A stretch of 64,000 nucleotides of DNA from Enterobacterales bacterium CwR94 (GCA_002837195.1 KZ478059.1:62001-126000), one strand, 5' to 3'; shown: positions 51,563-62,630, counted from the first letter of the stretch. Program-made: numbers and translations. Notes: a model not told the origin generated them from the sequence alone.

Positions 51563-52609
51563 ATGGACAGTCAGTTACCTGGCCCAGTGATGCTGGATGT
51601 TGAAGGCTATGAACTGGATGCGGAAGAGCGTGAGATTTTGCATCATCCGCTGGTGGGTGGCGTAATTCTGTTTACGCGCAACTATCATGATCCTGCGCAG
51701 TTGCGCGAGCTGGTGCGTCAAATTCGTGCCGCTTCGCGGCATAAGTTGGTGGTGGCGGTTGATCAAGAAGGCGGCCGCGTGCAGCGGTTTCGTGAGGGCT
51801 TTACCCGCCTGCCTTCCATGCAGGCATTTGCCGCACTGAATCCGCCAGCAGAAGCGCATCGTCTGGCTGAAGAGGCCGGTTGGGTTATCGCCAGCGAAAT
51901 GATTGCCATGGATATTGATATAAGTTTTGCACCCGTGCTGGATTTGGGGCATGGCAGTGCGGCTATCGGCGAACGATCGTTTCACAGCGATGCCGATCAG
52001 GCATTGAGTCTGGCGCGCCGCTTTATTGCCGGGATGCACAACGGCGGCATGAAAACCACCGGCAAGCACTTTCCGGGCCACGGTGCCGTCGCGGCAGATT
52101 CGCATAAAGAAACCCCGCGTGACGATCGCGCACCGCAGGTGATTCGTCAGCACGACATGCGTCTGTTCGCTGAATTGATCAAAGAGCAGGCGCTGGATGC
52201 CATTATGCCTGCGCACGTTATCTATACTCAGTCTGATGCGCGTCCCGCCAGCGGATCGCCGTACTGGCTGCAGCAAGTGTTACGCGGTGAGTTAGGCTTT
52301 GAAGGGGTCATCTTCTCTGACGACTTATCGATGGAAGGGGCCGCCATCATGGGGAGCTATGCCGAACGCGGGCAGGCGTCGCTGGATGCGGGCTGTGACA
52401 TGATTCTGGTGTGTAATAACCGTCAGGGTGCCGTGAGCGTGCTCGACAACCTGACCCCGATCAAAGCGCCGCGCGTCACCGGGCTTTACCATCAGGGACA
52501 GTTCACGCGTGAAGAACTTCAGCAATCAACCCGCTGGCGGGAAAGCAGTAAGGCCTTGAGCGCCTTACAAGACCGCTGGTTGGCCCATAAGGAAGCGGCG
52601 GGGCGCTAA
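51563..52609 (+). CDS. nagZ: NagZ, beta-N-acetylglucosaminidase
   Basis: Cytoplasmic family 3 glycosidase that removes GlcNAc from muropeptides in peptidoglycan recycling; its products feed AmpC induction in many species. It has 348 aa (E. coli 341). The catalytic loop is [16 protein letters not shown] (general acid/base His) and the nucleophile Asp lies in [12 protein letters not shown]. The start at 51563 has an AGAGGA site; the earlier in-frame ATG at 51494 lies inside thiK. Confidence 0.97.
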   Translation: MDSQLPGPVMLDVEGYELDAEEREILHHPLVGGVILFTRNYHDPAQLRELVRQIRAASRHKLVVAVDQEGGRVQRFREGFTRLPSMQAFAALNPPAEAHRLAEEAGWVIASEMIAMDIDISFAPVLDLGHGSAAIGERSFHSDADQALSLARRFIAGMHNGGMKTTGKHFPGHGAVAADSHKETPRDDRAPQVIRQHDMRLFAELIKEQALDAIMPAHVIYTQSDARPASGSPYWLQQVLRGELGFEGVIFSDDLSMEGAAIMGSYAERGQASLDAGCDMILVCNNRQGAVSVLDNLTPIKAPRVTGLYHQGQFTREELQQSTRWRESSKALSALQDRWLAHKEAAGR

Positions 52610-52641
52610 CGGAAACCCGGCGCGATTCAGAGGTGGCAAGC

Positions 52642-53190
52642 ATGATTATTTATTTGCACGGTTTTGATTCAAACAGTCCGGGTAACCACGAAAAAGTGTT
52701 GCAGTTGCAGTTTATTGACAGGGATGTGCGCTTGCTGAGCTACAGCACGCGGCATCCTAAGCATGATATGCAATTTCTCCTCAATGAATGCAGTAAGTTA
52801 CTGCAGCAAAGCAGCGATCCCCAGCCCTTAATTTGCGGGGTGGGATTGGGGGGCTATTGGGCCGAACGCATCGGTTTTTTGTGCGGAATGCGGCAAGCCA
52901 TTTTTAATCCCAACCTGTTCCCGCAAGAAAATATGGTCGGCAAAATTGACCGTCCAGAAGAGTATGTCGACATCACCACGAAGTGCGTGGCGGATTTTCG
53001 CGAAAAAAATCGCCATCAATGCCGGGTCTTTCTGTCTCGTCATGATGATGCGCTGGATGTTCAGCGCTCAGCGGACACCTTACAGCCCTGGTATCCCATC
53101 ACCTGGGATGAACAGCAGGGACATAAGTTTCCGGTCATCTCTCATCATCTACCGCAATTAAAAATGTTCAAAGACGCGGCGCTGCCCTGA
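52642..53190 (+). CDS. ycfP: YcfP, esterase-like protein
   Basis: UPF0227 family alpha/beta-hydrolase-like protein of 182 aa (E. coli 180). It starts [20 protein letters not shown] and contains [17 protein letters not shown], where the usual nucleophile-elbow serine is replaced by Leu (GVGLGG). Enzymatic activity is therefore doubtful and the function unknown. An AGAGGTGG site precedes the ATG at 52642; the in-frame 52633 ATG is less likely. Confidence 0.94.
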   Translation: MIIYLHGFDSNSPGNHEKVLQLQFIDRDVRLLSYSTRHPKHDMQFLLNECSKLLQQSSDPQPLICGVGLGGYWAERIGFLCGMRQAIFNPNLFPQENMVGKIDRPEEYVDITTKCVADFREKNRHQCRVFLSRHDDALDVQRSADTLQPWYPITWDEQQGHKFPVISHHLPQLKMFKDAALP

Positions 53191-53236
53191 TGCACAGGCG
53201 TGAAGTGCGTCATTGTCTGAGTTTTTCTGGCAATAA

Positions 53237-53250
53237 TTGATCTGTGTCAA
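53237..53250 (+). promoter_or_regulatory. FNR-box-like site upstream of ndh
   Basis: TTGATCTGTGTCAA matches TTGAT-N4-ATCAA with one mismatch. It lies 134 bases before the ndh start. In E. coli ndh is repressed by FNR without oxygen. Confidence 0.65.
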
Positions 53251-53383
53251 TTTTATGTCGCCCTTTGAGTGGACCGTGTTATTCTGGCGCTAATTGCGAT
53301 TTAGCTTCGCCAACCCTATGTTAACTAAGGTTATTTTATTAACTTTTAGTTAACGATTGGTTCACACTTCGAGGGGGTCATTG

Positions 53384-54688
53384 TTGACTACATCTATGAA
53401 AAAAATCGTTATCGTCGGCGGCGGCGCGGGCGGGCTTGAGCTGGCAACCCAGCTAGGGCGCAAGCTCGGCCGCAAGAAAAAGGCAGAGATTACGCTGGTG
53501 GATCGCAACCACAGCCACCTCTGGAAGCCGCTTTTGCATGAAGTGGCCACCGGCTCGTTAGATGAGGGAATTGATGCCCTGAGCTATCTCGCCCATGCGC
53601 GTAATCATCATTTCCAGTTCCAACTGGGCACGCTAGTCAATATCGATCGCGAAAGCAAAAGTCTGCAGTTGGCCGAGATCCGCGACAAGCAAGGTGAACT
53701 TTTAGTCCCCGAGCGTGCGCTACCGTATGACACGCTGATCATGGCATTAGGCAGCACGTCTAATGACTTCGGCACACCGGGCGTCAAAGATCACTGCATC
53801 TATCTGGATAACCCGCACCAGGCGCGTCGCTTCCATAACGAAATGCTTGATCTGTTTCTGAAATTCTCCTCCAGCAATGGCGAACGTGAAAAAGTGAATA
53901 TCGCGATTGTTGGCGGCGGGGCGACGGGTGTTGAACTTTCCGCCGAGCTGCATAATGCCGTGAAAGAGCTGCACAGCTACGGGTACAAGGGGCTGGACAA
54001 CAATGCGCTCAACGTCACCCTGGTAGAAGCGGGTGAACGTATTCTGCCTGCTTTGCCACCGCGCATCTCTGCGGCTGCCCATCAGGAACTGACCAAGTTA
54101 GGCGTCAGCGTCCTGACACAAACTATGGTGACCAGCGCCGATAAAAACGGGTTGAACACCAAGTCGGGCGAGTTTATTGACGCCGACCTGATGGTGTGGG
54201 CGGCAGGCATTAAAGCGCCCGACTTTATGAAAGAAATTGCGGGGCTGGAAACCAATCGTATCAATCAGTTAGTGGTACTTCCCACGCTGCAAACCACGCG
54301 TGATGCGGATATCTACGCCATTGGCGACTGTGCTTCTTGTGCCCGTCCGGAAGGTGGATTTGTGCCACCGCGCGCCCAGTCAGCACACCAAATGGCTTCA
54401 CAGGTGTTAGCCAATATTTTGGCGCAGATGAAAGGCAATGAACCCAAGGCCTATGTCTACAAAGACCATGGCTCGTTAGTTTCTCTGTCGCGCTTCAGCA
54501 CGGTCGGCAGCCTGATGGGGAACCTGACACGCGGCTCGATGATGGTTGAGGGGCGCATTGCGCGTTTCGTCTATATCTCGTTGTACCGTATGCACCAGAT
54601 TGCACTGCACGGCTACTTCAAGACCGGGTTGATGATGTTGGTGGGCAGTATAAACCGCGTGATCCGTCCGCGTTTGAAATTGCACTGA
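53384..54688 (+). CDS. ndh: Ndh, type II NADH dehydrogenase
   Basis: Membrane-associated single-subunit NADH:quinone oxidoreductase. From the TTG at 53384 it has 434 aa, the same as E. coli, with an N terminus (M)[16 protein letters not shown]. The second nucleotide-binding motif is [20 protein letters not shown], and the C-terminal amphipathic part ends [18 protein letters not shown] is preferred because GAGGGGG lies seven bases upstream; the ATG at 53396 is too far from it. An FNR-like site lies upstream. Confidence 0.96.
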   Translation: MTTSMKKIVIVGGGAGGLELATQLGRKLGRKKKAEITLVDRNHSHLWKPLLHEVATGSLDEGIDALSYLAHARNHHFQFQLGTLVNIDRESKSLQLAEIRDKQGELLVPERALPYDTLIMALGSTSNDFGTPGVKDHCIYLDNPHQARRFHNEMLDLFLKFSSSNGEREKVNIAIVGGGATGVELSAELHNAVKELHSYGYKGLDNNALNVTLVEAGERILPALPPRISAAAHQELTKLGVSVLTQTMVTSADKNGLNTKSGEFIDADLMVWAAGIKAPDFMKEIAGLETNRINQLVVLPTLQTTRDADIYAIGDCASCARPEGGFVPPRAQSAHQMASQVLANILAQMKGNEPKAYVYKDHGSLVSLSRFSTVGSLMGNLTRGSMMVEGRIARFVYISLYRMHQIALHGYFKTGLMMLVGSINRVIRPRLKLH

Positions 54689-54992
54689 TCCTCTGGGTGG
54701 CCGGTATCGCCGGTCACCGTTTCCAGCCCGTGGCCTTTTCAGCGCTGTTGGCAGATCCAGGCGTTATTTTCGTTTCTTCCTCTTCGTCTCACTGCATTCG
54801 GACTGTTCTGAAAAAACCTTTACTTATGGCTGGTTCAGTCATTTCTTCCTTTTTTCTTATTGTTGCAACTCGCAGCATTTCGCAAACTTATTGCTAATGA
54901 CCCCGGCGCGTCGCGCACACCGGGTATGCCTGATACTGCAACAGGATGTGTAGAGGCGGAATTGCGCGGTAACACCTTCAGGAGGATTTCCT
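54689..54992. other. intergenic region ndh to ycfJ
   Basis: 304 bp with no convincing gene. A GGTGGCCGG/CCGGTCACC hairpin at about 54695-54718 just after ndh may end its transcript, although only GTTTCC follows. The rest presumably holds the ycfJ promoter, which I cannot place. Confidence 0.5.
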
Positions 54993-55529
54993 GTGAATAA
55001 ATCAATGTTAGCGGGTATCGGTATCGGCGTTGCAGCGGCACTGGGTGTCGCCGCCGTGGCCAGCAATGTGTTTGACACGTCACCTCAGTATGCGCAGGTG
55101 TTGTCAGCCACCCCGATTAAAGAGACCACCAAAAACCCGCGTCAGGAGTGCCGCAATGTCACGGTCACGCACCGTCGCGCAGTACAAGATGAAAACCGCA
55201 TTGCCGGCTCGGTACTGGGCGCGGTGGCCGGGGGTGTTTTAGGTCATCAGTTTGGTGGCGGTCGCGGGAAAGATGTGGCGACGGTTGCGGGCGCGCTGGC
55301 AGGCGGTTACGCCGGTAATCAGGTACAAGGCGGTATGCAAGATCGCGATACCTACACCACCACACAGCAACGTTGTAAAACCGTCTATGACAAGCAAGAA
55401 AAAATGCTCGGTTACGACGTTACCTATAAAATTGGCGACCAGCAGGGAAAGGTGCGGATGGATAACGATCCCGGCACCCGTATCCAACTGGACAAAAAGG
55501 GGCAACTTATCCTGAATAATCAGGCATAA
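54993..55529 (+). CDS. ycfJ: YcfJ, glycine-zipper membrane protein
   Basis: Glycine-zipper 2TM protein of 178 aa (E. coli 179), probably in the envelope. An N-terminal membrane/signal segment (LAGIGIGVAAALGVAAVA) is followed by CRNVTVTHRR and two glycine zippers, SVLGAVAGGVLGHQFGGG and VAGALAGGYAGNQVQGG. Function is unknown; E. coli lists it with biofilm-related genes. The start is GTG at 54993 after AGGAGGA. Confidence 0.93.
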   Translation: MNKSMLAGIGIGVAAALGVAAVASNVFDTSPQYAQVLSATPIKETTKNPRQECRNVTVTHRRAVQDENRIAGSVLGAVAGGVLGHQFGGGRGKDVATVAGALAGGYAGNQVQGGMQDRDTYTTTQQRCKTVYDKQEKMLGYDVTYKIGDQQGKVRMDNDPGTRIQLDKKGQLILNNQA

Positions 55530-55538
55530 GCGGCCAGT

Positions 55539-55573
55539 AAAAAGGGCGGACCATACGATGGCCCGCCCTTTTT
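55539..55573. terminator. bidirectional terminator between ycfJ and mfd
   Basis: A long stem GGGCGG-CCAT / ATGG-CCGCCC with one mismatch is flanked by A5 on one side and T6 on the other, so it can end both convergent transcripts. It touches the mfd stop codon. Confidence 0.9.
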
Positions 55574-58500
55574 TATGCCGCAGCGTTATCGCGCATTTGC
55601 TGCATAAAGGTTTTTACCCACTCCATGCGTGTTTTACGATCGTCCAGTTCGCGCATAAATTTCAGGCGCGTGGGCCCATCTAATCGCCAGTGCTGCGGTG
55701 CCGATTGCAGCAGGCCGATCAACCAGCCCGGATCCACGCGGTTTTTCTCCGCAAACTCAATAAATCCGCCTTTTTCACTGGCTTCCAGACGCTTCACGCC
55801 CAACACTTGCGCAGCCAGTCGCAGTCCCGCGATTTCCAACAGATTACGCGCGGCATCCGGCAAAGTGCCAAACCTGTCGATAAGTTCGACCTTTAAGTCG
55901 TTTAGCTCACCTTCATCACTGGCACTGGCTATCCGTTTGTAAAACGACAAACGGGTGTTCACATCGGGAATAAAATCGTCAGGCAGCAGGGAAGGCATGC
56001 GCATTTCGATTTCCGTTTGATTGCTGGTGAGATCTTCCAGTGAAGGTTCACGGCCTTCTTTTAAGGCATCAACGGCATTTTCCAACAGTTCCATATACAG
56101 CGTGAAACCAATGGATTCCATTTGCCCACTTTGGTCGTCACCCAGTAATTCCCCGGCTCCACGGATTTCCAAATCGTGTGTGGCAAGGGCAAAACCGGCG
56201 CCTAAATCTTCCAGTGAGGCGATCGCCTCTAAGCGTTTGTGCGCGTCGGTGGTCATGGCTTTTGGATGAGGGGTCAACAGCCAGGCATACGCCTGATGGT
56301 GAGAGCGGCCAACGCGACCACGTAACTGGTGTAACTGCGCCAAACCAAAATGGTCAGCGCGCTCAATAATAATGGTATTGGCCGTGGGGATATCGATCCC
56401 GGTTTCAATAATGGTGGTGCATACCAGCACATTAAAACGCTGATGGTGAAAATCATTCATCACGCGTTCCAGTTCACGTTCGCGCATTTGGCCATGCCCG
56501 ATGGCGATGCGTGCTTCCGGTACCAGTTCCGCCAGACGCTGCGCTGCTTTTTCAATATTCTCAACGTCGTTGTAGAGATAATACACCTGCCCGCCGCGAA
56601 GGATTTCGCGCAGCATGGCCTCGCGGACGACCAGATTGTCGTATTCACGAACAAAGGTTTTAACGGCCAATCGGCGCGCGGGCGGGGTGGCGATAATCGA
56701 CAGATCGCGCATCCCACTCATCGCCATATTCAGGGTTCGCGGGATAGGCGTTGCGGTCAGCGTCAGAATATCCACGTCGGCACGCATCGCTTTAATACGT
56801 TCTTTATGGCGAACACCAAACCGGTGCTCTTCATCGACGATCAGCAGGCCCAAATCGCGCCATTTCACATCGCTTTGTAGCAGCTTATGGGTACCGATCA
56901 GAATATCGATTTTTCCTTCAGCGGCCTGTGCCAGGATTTGCGTTTGTTCTTTGGCACTGCGAAAACGTGACAATACTTCAATACGTACCGGCCAGTTGGC
57001 AAAACGGTCGCGGAAGTTGTCGTAATGCTGTTGCGCCAACAGGGTGGTGGGCACTAAAACCGCAACCTGTTTACTGTTCTCAATAGCAAGAAACGCGGCG
57101 CGCATCGCCACTTCGGTTTTACCAAAACCAACGTCACCGCAGACCAGGCGATCCATGGCCAGCGGCTGGCACATATCGCTGAGTACTGCGTTAATCGCCT
57201 GTGCCTGGTCAGGGGTGGTTTCAAAGGGGAAGGCTTCGCAAAACAGTTGGTACTGCTCTTTATTGTGCTTGAAGGCAAAACCGGCTTTGGCTGCACGTTG
57301 CGCGTAGATATCCAGCAGCTCTGCTGCCACATCACGTACTTTTTCTGCCGCTTTCTGCCGCGCGCGTGACCAGGCATCACTGCCCAATTTATGCAGTGGG
57401 GCATTATCATCGGCCCCTCCCGCATAGCGGCTGATCAGGTGCAGTGAGGAGACGGGGACGTACAATTTGGCGTCGTTGGCGTACGACAGCATCAGGTATT
57501 CTGCTTTAATGCCACCGGCCTCAAGCGTCGTCAAACCGACATAGCGACCCACACCGTGTTCCAGATGCACCACCGGCTGGCCTGGGTGCAGCTCCGCCAG
57601 GTTGCGAATTAACACATCCGGGTTGATGGTGCGGCGGCTGTCCTGACTGCGGCGGCTGACGCGTTCACCCAGCAAATCCCCTTCACAAATCAGCGCTAGC
57701 TGGCGTTCACTGTCAACAAAACCGCGTTCACTGGCACCGGTAAAGAGCGACGGCGTACCCGGTTGTGCATCACTGAGCTGGGTAATGGTTTTGGGCGCGA
57801 CTTTAATGCGTCCCAACAGCTCCTGTAGCGCTTCGCGGCGGCCTTCACTTTCCACGGAAAACACCACTGCGCCGCTAAAACTTTCAAGAAAACGGCGCAA
57901 ATTATCCAGCGGCGCTTTAGCCTGGGCCTGCACGCTAAGGTCGGGCAGGGGCTGGTAACCCAGATTGGTGTTGGCGGCTTTCTCTGGCAGCACTTCCGCT
58001 TTTAGTTGAATACGCGGCCATCGTTTGAACTCGGCAAACAGCTCATCATTGCGCAACCACAAGGTCGCCGGCGGCAGCAGCGGTCGCATCGGGTCGACGC
58101 GTCGGTTTTCAAAACGCGCTTCGACATCCTGCCAAAAGCGGTCAGCGCTGGCTTCGGTATCACCCAGCATCACCAACAGGGTGGACGCTGGCAGGTAGCT
58201 GAACAAACTGGGTAACGGCGCCTGGAAGAACAGCGGTTGCCAGTATTCGATACCTGCAGGCAGGGTGCCTTTGCTCACTTGCTGATAGATATGTTCAGGC
58301 TCACGGCGTACATCAAAATGTTCGCGCCATTGGCTACGGAACAATTCGATAGCGGCTTTGTCGGCCGGGAATTCATGGGCTGGCAACAAATTGATGGCGT
58401 CAACTTCTTCCAGCGTGCGCTGCGAGTCGACATCAAACAGGCGCAGACTGTCAATTTCATCATCGAAGAAATCAAGGCGATAGGGCTGTTCGCTGCCCAT

Positions 58501-59019
58501 CGGGAACAGGTCGAGCAGCGCACCACGGGTGGCGTATTCGCCGTGTTCCATCACCTGATCAACGTGTCGATAGCCTGCACTGTCTAATTGACTGCGCAGG
58601 GTATCACGAGAAAGTTGCTCGCCTTTACGCATCACCAGCGCATGGCCGTGCAGGAAGGCGTGTGGGCACACGCGCTGCATCAGGGTGTTGACCGGCAACA
58701 CAAGCGCGCCGCGCTGTCGTGTCGGTAAATGGTAAAGGGTAGAGAGGCGCGCGGAGATAATATCCTGATGCGGTGAAAAACTGTCAAAAGGCAGCGTCTC
58801 CCAATCCGCCAACGCCTCGACAGGCTGCGCGGTGAACTGTTGCATTTCATCTTGCAGTCGCAGTGCGCTTTGCATATCAGCGGCAATAAACACCACGGGG
58901 CCGGGATGGCGCTCAAGAATATCTGCGCACTCTACTGCGCTGGCAGCCCCGGTTAACTGACCTAACTGCCGCTGATCCCCAGCCTTCACGGGCAGGGTGT
59001 AACGATACTGTTGTGACAT
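55573..59019 (-). CDS. mfd: Mfd, transcription-repair coupling factor
   Basis: DNA translocase that removes stalled RNA polymerase and recruits UvrA. It has 1148 aa, the same as E. coli. Order of domains: UvrB-like N-terminal part (1 to about 330), RNA-polymerase interaction region with LVHLEHGVGRYVGL (about 480-550), then RecG-like helicase motor with Walker A GDVGFGKTEVAMRA and Walker B LLIVDEEHRFGVRHKE, and the C-terminal TRCF domain (LPDDFIPDVNTRLSFYKRIA). It is intact. Confidence 0.98.
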   Translation of the reverse strand: MSQQYRYTLPVKAGDQRQLGQLTGAASAVECADILERHPGPVVFIAADMQSALRLQDEMQQFTAQPVEALADWETLPFDSFSPHQDIISARLSTLYHLPTRQRGALVLPVNTLMQRVCPHAFLHGHALVMRKGEQLSRDTLRSQLDSAGYRHVDQVMEHGEYATRGALLDLFPMGSEQPYRLDFFDDEIDSLRLFDVDSQRTLEEVDAINLLPAHEFPADKAAIELFRSQWREHFDVRREPEHIYQQVSKGTLPAGIEYWQPLFFQAPLPSLFSYLPASTLLVMLGDTEASADRFWQDVEARFENRRVDPMRPLLPPATLWLRNDELFAEFKRWPRIQLKAEVLPEKAANTNLGYQPLPDLSVQAQAKAPLDNLRRFLESFSGAVVFSVESEGRREALQELLGRIKVAPKTITQLSDAQPGTPSLFTGASERGFVDSERQLALICEGDLLGERVSRRSQDSRRTINPDVLIRNLAELHPGQPVVHLEHGVGRYVGLTTLEAGGIKAEYLMLSYANDAKLYVPVSSLHLISRYAGGADDNAPLHKLGSDAWSRARQKAAEKVRDVAAELLDIYAQRAAKAGFAFKHNKEQYQLFCEAFPFETTPDQAQAINAVLSDMCQPLAMDRLVCGDVGFGKTEVAMRAAFLAIENSKQVAVLVPTTLLAQQHYDNFRDRFANWPVRIEVLSRFRSAKEQTQILAQAAEGKIDILIGTHKLLQSDVKWRDLGLLIVDEEHRFGVRHKERIKAMRADVDILTLTATPIPRTLNMAMSGMRDLSIIATPPARRLAVKTFVREYDNLVVREAMLREILRGGQVYYLYNDVENIEKAAQRLAELVPEARIAIGHGQMRERELERVMNDFHHQRFNVLVCTTIIETGIDIPTANTIIIERADHFGLAQLHQLRGRVGRSHHQAYAWLLTPHPKAMTTDAHKRLEAIASLEDLGAGFALATHDLEIRGAGELLGDDQSGQMESIGFTLYMELLENAVDALKEGREPSLEDLTSNQTEIEMRMPSLLPDDFIPDVNTRLSFYKRIASASDEGELNDLKVELIDRFGTLPDAARNLLEIAGLRLAAQVLGVKRLEASEKGGFIEFAEKNRVDPGWLIGLLQSAPQHWRLDGPTRLKFMRELDDRKTRMEWVKTFMQQMRDNAAA

Positions 59020-59063
59020 AAACCGTCTGAATTCCCATTAAGAGCAGGACAAGAAGTATACCC

Positions 59064-59279
59064 TTATTTTACTGATGGATGCGTGTAACCTGAGGTTAGT
59101 CGGTCAATATTTCCCCACTCCAACTCGGCGTGCTGATGATAGCTATGGGTTCCGTCATCCCAACGAACAAAATACCCCGTAGCGGCGGTGCTGCTCGCCA
59201 GCACATTGAGCACGGTACCTTTGATATCACCAGAGCGGTGTTTCACTATGCTGCCAATCGGAAAGTGGACCATCGACAT
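59064..59279 (-). CDS. unrecognised small protein, possible SH3/Tudor-like fold
   Basis: I do not recognise this gene. It encodes 71 aa, with HFPIGSIVKHRSGDIKGTVLN and GYFVRWDDGTHSYHQHAELE. The spacing of G, V and aromatic residues suggests a short beta-barrel such as an SH3- or Tudor-like fold, which is a guess from pattern only. It has no signal peptide. A GGAGTGAGG ribosome site precedes the ATG. It lies between mfd and lolC, where E. coli has ycfT on this side. It is 44 bases upstream of mfd on the same strand, so it may share a transcript with mfd. Confidence 0.75.
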   Translation of the reverse strand: MSMVHFPIGSIVKHRSGDIKGTVLNVLASSTAATGYFVRWDDGTHSYHQHAELEWGNIDRLTSGYTHPSVK

Positions 59280-59484
59280 ACCTCACTCCTCACAGGCCAT
59301 TAAATCAGCTTATGCCTTGGCTGCACTGCCTGCTGACAAATCACTGCACACATTGTGTTCGTTTACTGTCATTTGCAGTAAATGTCTGGTTTTGCAGCGC
59401 TGTTTGACAGGGGGGCGGTGGCATCAGCCGCCTATAACCTTTATCATGCGGACTTCACTGTGACTTTGACCTAAGACAGAGACT

Positions 59485-60684
59485 ATGTATCAACCCGTCA
59501 CTCTTTTTATTGGTCTGCGCTACATGCGTGGCCGCGCAGCAGACCGCTTTGGACGCTTTGTCTCCTGGCTTTCCACCATTGGGATTACGCTTGGCGTGAT
59601 GGCGCTGGTGACGGTGCTTTCAGTGATGAATGGCTTTGAACGCCAGCTACAAGACAGCATTTTGGGATTGATGCCTCAGGTGACCCTCACCACGCCGCAA
59701 GGCTCTTTAAAGCCCAGCCAATTTCCCGCCGACAGCCTGAAGTTACAGGGTGTCACGCGTATTGCGCCCCTCACCACCGGTGATGTGGTGCTGCAAAGCC
59801 CCAAAAACATCTCCGTTGGCGTGATGTTAGGGGTGCAACCTGATGAAGCCGACCCGTTAACGCCCTATCTGGTGAATACGCAGCAAAGTGTTTTACAGCC
59901 GGGCCAGTACAACATGATTCTGGGCGAGCAACTGGCGGCGCAATTAGGGGTAAAACGCGGCGATCAACTGCGTTTAATGGTGCCTTCTGCGAGCCAGTTT
60001 ACCCCGATGGGACGCTTGCCGAGCCAGCGTCTGTTCATCGTGGCCGGCACCTTCGCCGCTGGCAGTGAAGTGGATGAGTATCAAATTCTGGTTAATCAGC
60101 AAGATGCTTCACGGCTGATGCGTTATCCCGCAGGTAATATCACCGGCTGGCGTTTATGGCTGGATAAACCCCTCGCGGTTGATGAACTGAGTGAGCAAAC
60201 GCTGCCGCAGGGATTGGTCTGGAAAGACTGGCGCGAACGGAAAGGTGAGCTGTTCCAGGCCGTGCGCATGGAAAAAAACATGATGGGTTTATTATTGAGC
60301 CTGATTGTGGCCGTCGCTGCATTTAATATTATTACCTCGCTGGGTCTGTTGATCATGGAAAAACAGGGTGAGGTTGCCATATTGCAAACACTGGGTTTAA
60401 ACCGTCGGCAAATCATGATGGTGTTTATGGTTCAGGGCGCCAGTGCGGGCATTATCGGCGCGCTGCTTGGGGCGCTGCTGGGCGTTCTGCTGGCCAGTCA
60501 GTTAAATAATTTGATGCCGGTGATTGGTGCGTTGCTGGATGGCGCGGCCTTGCCGGTGGCGATTTCGCCGCTGCAAGTGGTGTTTATTGCGATCACGGCC
60601 ATGGTCGTGGCGTTGCTTTCGACGTTATATCCTTCCTGGCGCGCTGCCGCCGTTCATCCCGCTGAGGCTTTACGCTATGAGTAA
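59485..60684 (+). CDS. lolC: LolC, lipoprotein-releasing complex membrane subunit
   Basis: Membrane subunit of the LolCDE ABC transporter that releases outer-membrane lipoproteins to LolA. It has 399 aa as in E. coli: one N-terminal membrane helix, a large periplasmic domain, then three C-terminal helices (MacB/FtsX-like, [20 protein letters not shown]). It overlaps lolD by 8 bases. Confidence 0.97.
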   Translation: MYQPVTLFIGLRYMRGRAADRFGRFVSWLSTIGITLGVMALVTVLSVMNGFERQLQDSILGLMPQVTLTTPQGSLKPSQFPADSLKLQGVTRIAPLTTGDVVLQSPKNISVGVMLGVQPDEADPLTPYLVNTQQSVLQPGQYNMILGEQLAAQLGVKRGDQLRLMVPSASQFTPMGRLPSQRLFIVAGTFAAGSEVDEYQILVNQQDASRLMRYPAGNITGWRLWLDKPLAVDELSEQTLPQGLVWKDWRERKGELFQAVRMEKNMMGLLLSLIVAVAAFNIITSLGLLIMEKQGEVAILQTLGLNRRQIMMVFMVQGASAGIIGALLGALLGVLLASQLNNLMPVIGALLDGAALPVAISPLQVVFIAITAMVVALLSTLYPSWRAAAVHPAEALRYE

Positions 60685-61381
60685 TACCCACTTGTTGCAG
60701 TGTCACCAACTGACGAAACGTTACCAGGAAGGCAGCGTGCAAACCAGCGTGTTGCATGACGTCAACTTCACCGTGGCGGCGGGTGACATGATGGCGATTG
60801 TTGGCAGTTCGGGATCGGGCAAAAGCACGCTGTTACACTTGTTGGGCGGCCTGGATTCGCCGACCTCGGGCGATGTGGTGTTCAACGGGCAGTCACTCAA
60901 CGCGATGAGCGCGTCTGCGAAAGCAGAATTGCGCAATCGTGAGCTGGGCTTCATCTATCAGTTTCACCACCTGCTACCTGATTTCAGCGCATTAGAAAAT
61001 GTGGCGATGCCACTGATGATAGGGCGTCAATCCCCGAAAGCAGCACAGGCGAAAGCCTTAGCGATGTTAACGGCAGTCGGCCTGGCGCATCGTGCCGCAC
61101 ACCGTCCTGCCGAGTTGTCGGGGGGTGAGCGTCAACGCGTGGCGATTGCCCGTGCGCTGGTCAATAATCCGCGCCTGGTGCTGGCAGATGAGCCGACGGG
61201 AAATTTGGATGCGCGCAATGCCGATGCCATTTTTGATTTATTAGGCGAGTTAAATCAGCAACAGGGCACGGCCTTTCTGGTGGTCACCCACGATTTACAC
61301 CTCGCAAAACGTCTGAATCGTCAGTTGGAAATGCGCGATGGTCGCTTAAGTGACCGCGTCACTCTGGAGGCGTTGCCATGA
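60677..61381 (+). CDS. lolD: LolD, lipoprotein-releasing ATPase
   Basis: ATP-binding subunit of LolCDE. It has 234 aa (E. coli 233). Walker A is GSSGSGKST (residues 43-51), the signature is [18 protein letters not shown] and Walker B is [15 protein letters not shown]. The start at 60677 lies in the end of lolC. It overlaps lolE by four bases (ATGA). Confidence 0.98.
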   Translation: MSNTHLLQCHQLTKRYQEGSVQTSVLHDVNFTVAAGDMMAIVGSSGSGKSTLLHLLGGLDSPTSGDVVFNGQSLNAMSASAKAELRNRELGFIYQFHHLLPDFSALENVAMPLMIGRQSPKAAQAKALAMLTAVGLAHRAAHRPAELSGGERQRVAIARALVNNPRLVLADEPTGNLDARNADAIFDLLGELNQQQGTAFLVVTHDLHLAKRLNRQLEMRDGRLSDRVTLEALP

Positions 61382-62622
61382 CGCCTTCTCTGTCCCTGCT
61401 GTTAGGGATGCGTTTTAGCCGTGGCCGTCGTCGTGGCGGCATGGTGTCACTGATTTCCATTATTTCTACTGCGGGCATTGCGCTCGGTGTTGCCGTATTG
61501 ATTATCGGCCTGAGCGCCATGAACGGCTTTCAGCGCGAATTAAACGACCGCGTGCTGGCAGTGGTGCCACACGGTGAAATCTCGCCGGTAAAACCGCCGT
61601 TTAATGACTGGCATGCTGTACAACAGCGTGTTGATCAGGTGCCGGGGATCGTTGCCACCGCGCCCTACATCAGCTTTACCGGGTTGATTGAAAGCGGGGC
61701 CAAACTGCAGGCAATGCAGCTTAAAGGCGTGGATCCACAGCAAGAATTAAAACTCAGCGCGCTGCCGCAATATGTCAAAGACAATGCCTGGTCAACCTTT
61801 GCGGCCGGTAAAAATCAGGTCATTATCGGCCAGGGGGCGGCAACAACGCTGGGCATCAAGCAGGGTGACTGGATTTCAGTCATGATCCCGAATAACGATA
61901 GCGGCAATAAATTACTGCAACCCAAGCGCGTGCGTTTGCAGGTCAGCGGCATTTTACAACTCAGCGGCATGCTGGATCACAAGCTGGCATTAGTCCCTTT
62001 GCAAGATGCACAGCAGTACCTGGATATGGGCAATGATGTTGGCGGCATCGCCATCAAAGTCAACGATGTCTTCAATGCTAATCAACTGGTACGTGATGCC
62101 GGACAAGTGACCAATGCCTGGGTGTATGTCAAAAGCTGGATTGGCACTTACGGTTATATGTATCGCGACATTCAGATGATCCGCGCCATTATGTATCTGG
62201 CGATGATCCTGGTGATTGGCGTTGCCTGTTTTAACATTGTCTCAACGTTGGTGATGGCGGTGAAAGACAAAAGCAGTGATATCGCGGTTTTGCGTACGCT
62301 GGGGGCGAAAGACCGTCTTATTCGCGCCATCTTCATCTGGTACGGTTTGATGGCCGGTTTCGTTGGGAGTCTGATCGGGGCGATTATCGGTGTGCTGGTG
62401 GCGTTAAATTTAACCCCCATCATGCGCGGCATTGAAAAAGTGACCGGGCATCATTTTTTGTCGGGCGATATCTATTTTATCGACTTTTTGCCCACTGAGC
62501 TGCACTGGCTGGACGTGGTGTCGGTACTGGCAACGGCATTCGTGTTGAGCCTGTTGGCCAGTTGGTATCCTGCACGTCGCGCCAGCCGCATCGATCCGGC
62601 CCGCGTGCTGAGCGGTCAGTAG
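61378..62622 (+). CDS. lolE: LolE, lipoprotein-releasing complex membrane subunit
   Basis: Second membrane subunit of LolCDE, 414 aa as in E. coli. It has the same topology as LolC, with an N-terminal helix near [19 protein letters not shown] and a C-terminal three-helix part near [20 protein letters not shown]. It is the last lol gene, followed after eight bases by nagK. Confidence 0.97.
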   Translation: MTPSLSLLLGMRFSRGRRRGGMVSLISIISTAGIALGVAVLIIGLSAMNGFQRELNDRVLAVVPHGEISPVKPPFNDWHAVQQRVDQVPGIVATAPYISFTGLIESGAKLQAMQLKGVDPQQELKLSALPQYVKDNAWSTFAAGKNQVIIGQGAATTLGIKQGDWISVMIPNNDSGNKLLQPKRVRLQVSGILQLSGMLDHKLALVPLQDAQQYLDMGNDVGGIAIKVNDVFNANQLVRDAGQVTNAWVYVKSWIGTYGYMYRDIQMIRAIMYLAMILVIGVACFNIVSTLVMAVKDKSSDIAVLRTLGAKDRLIRAIFIWYGLMAGFVGSLIGAIIGVLVALNLTPIMRGIEKVTGHHFLSGDIYFIDFLPTELHWLDVVSVLATAFVLSLLASWYPARRASRIDPARVLSGQ

Positions 62623-62630
62623 GGAACATC

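Noticed and set aside
54697-54897. 66-codon reading frame between ndh and ycfJ
   Set aside because: It has no ribosome site and a Ser/Phe-rich odd composition, and it overlaps the likely ndh end hairpin and ycfJ promoter region.
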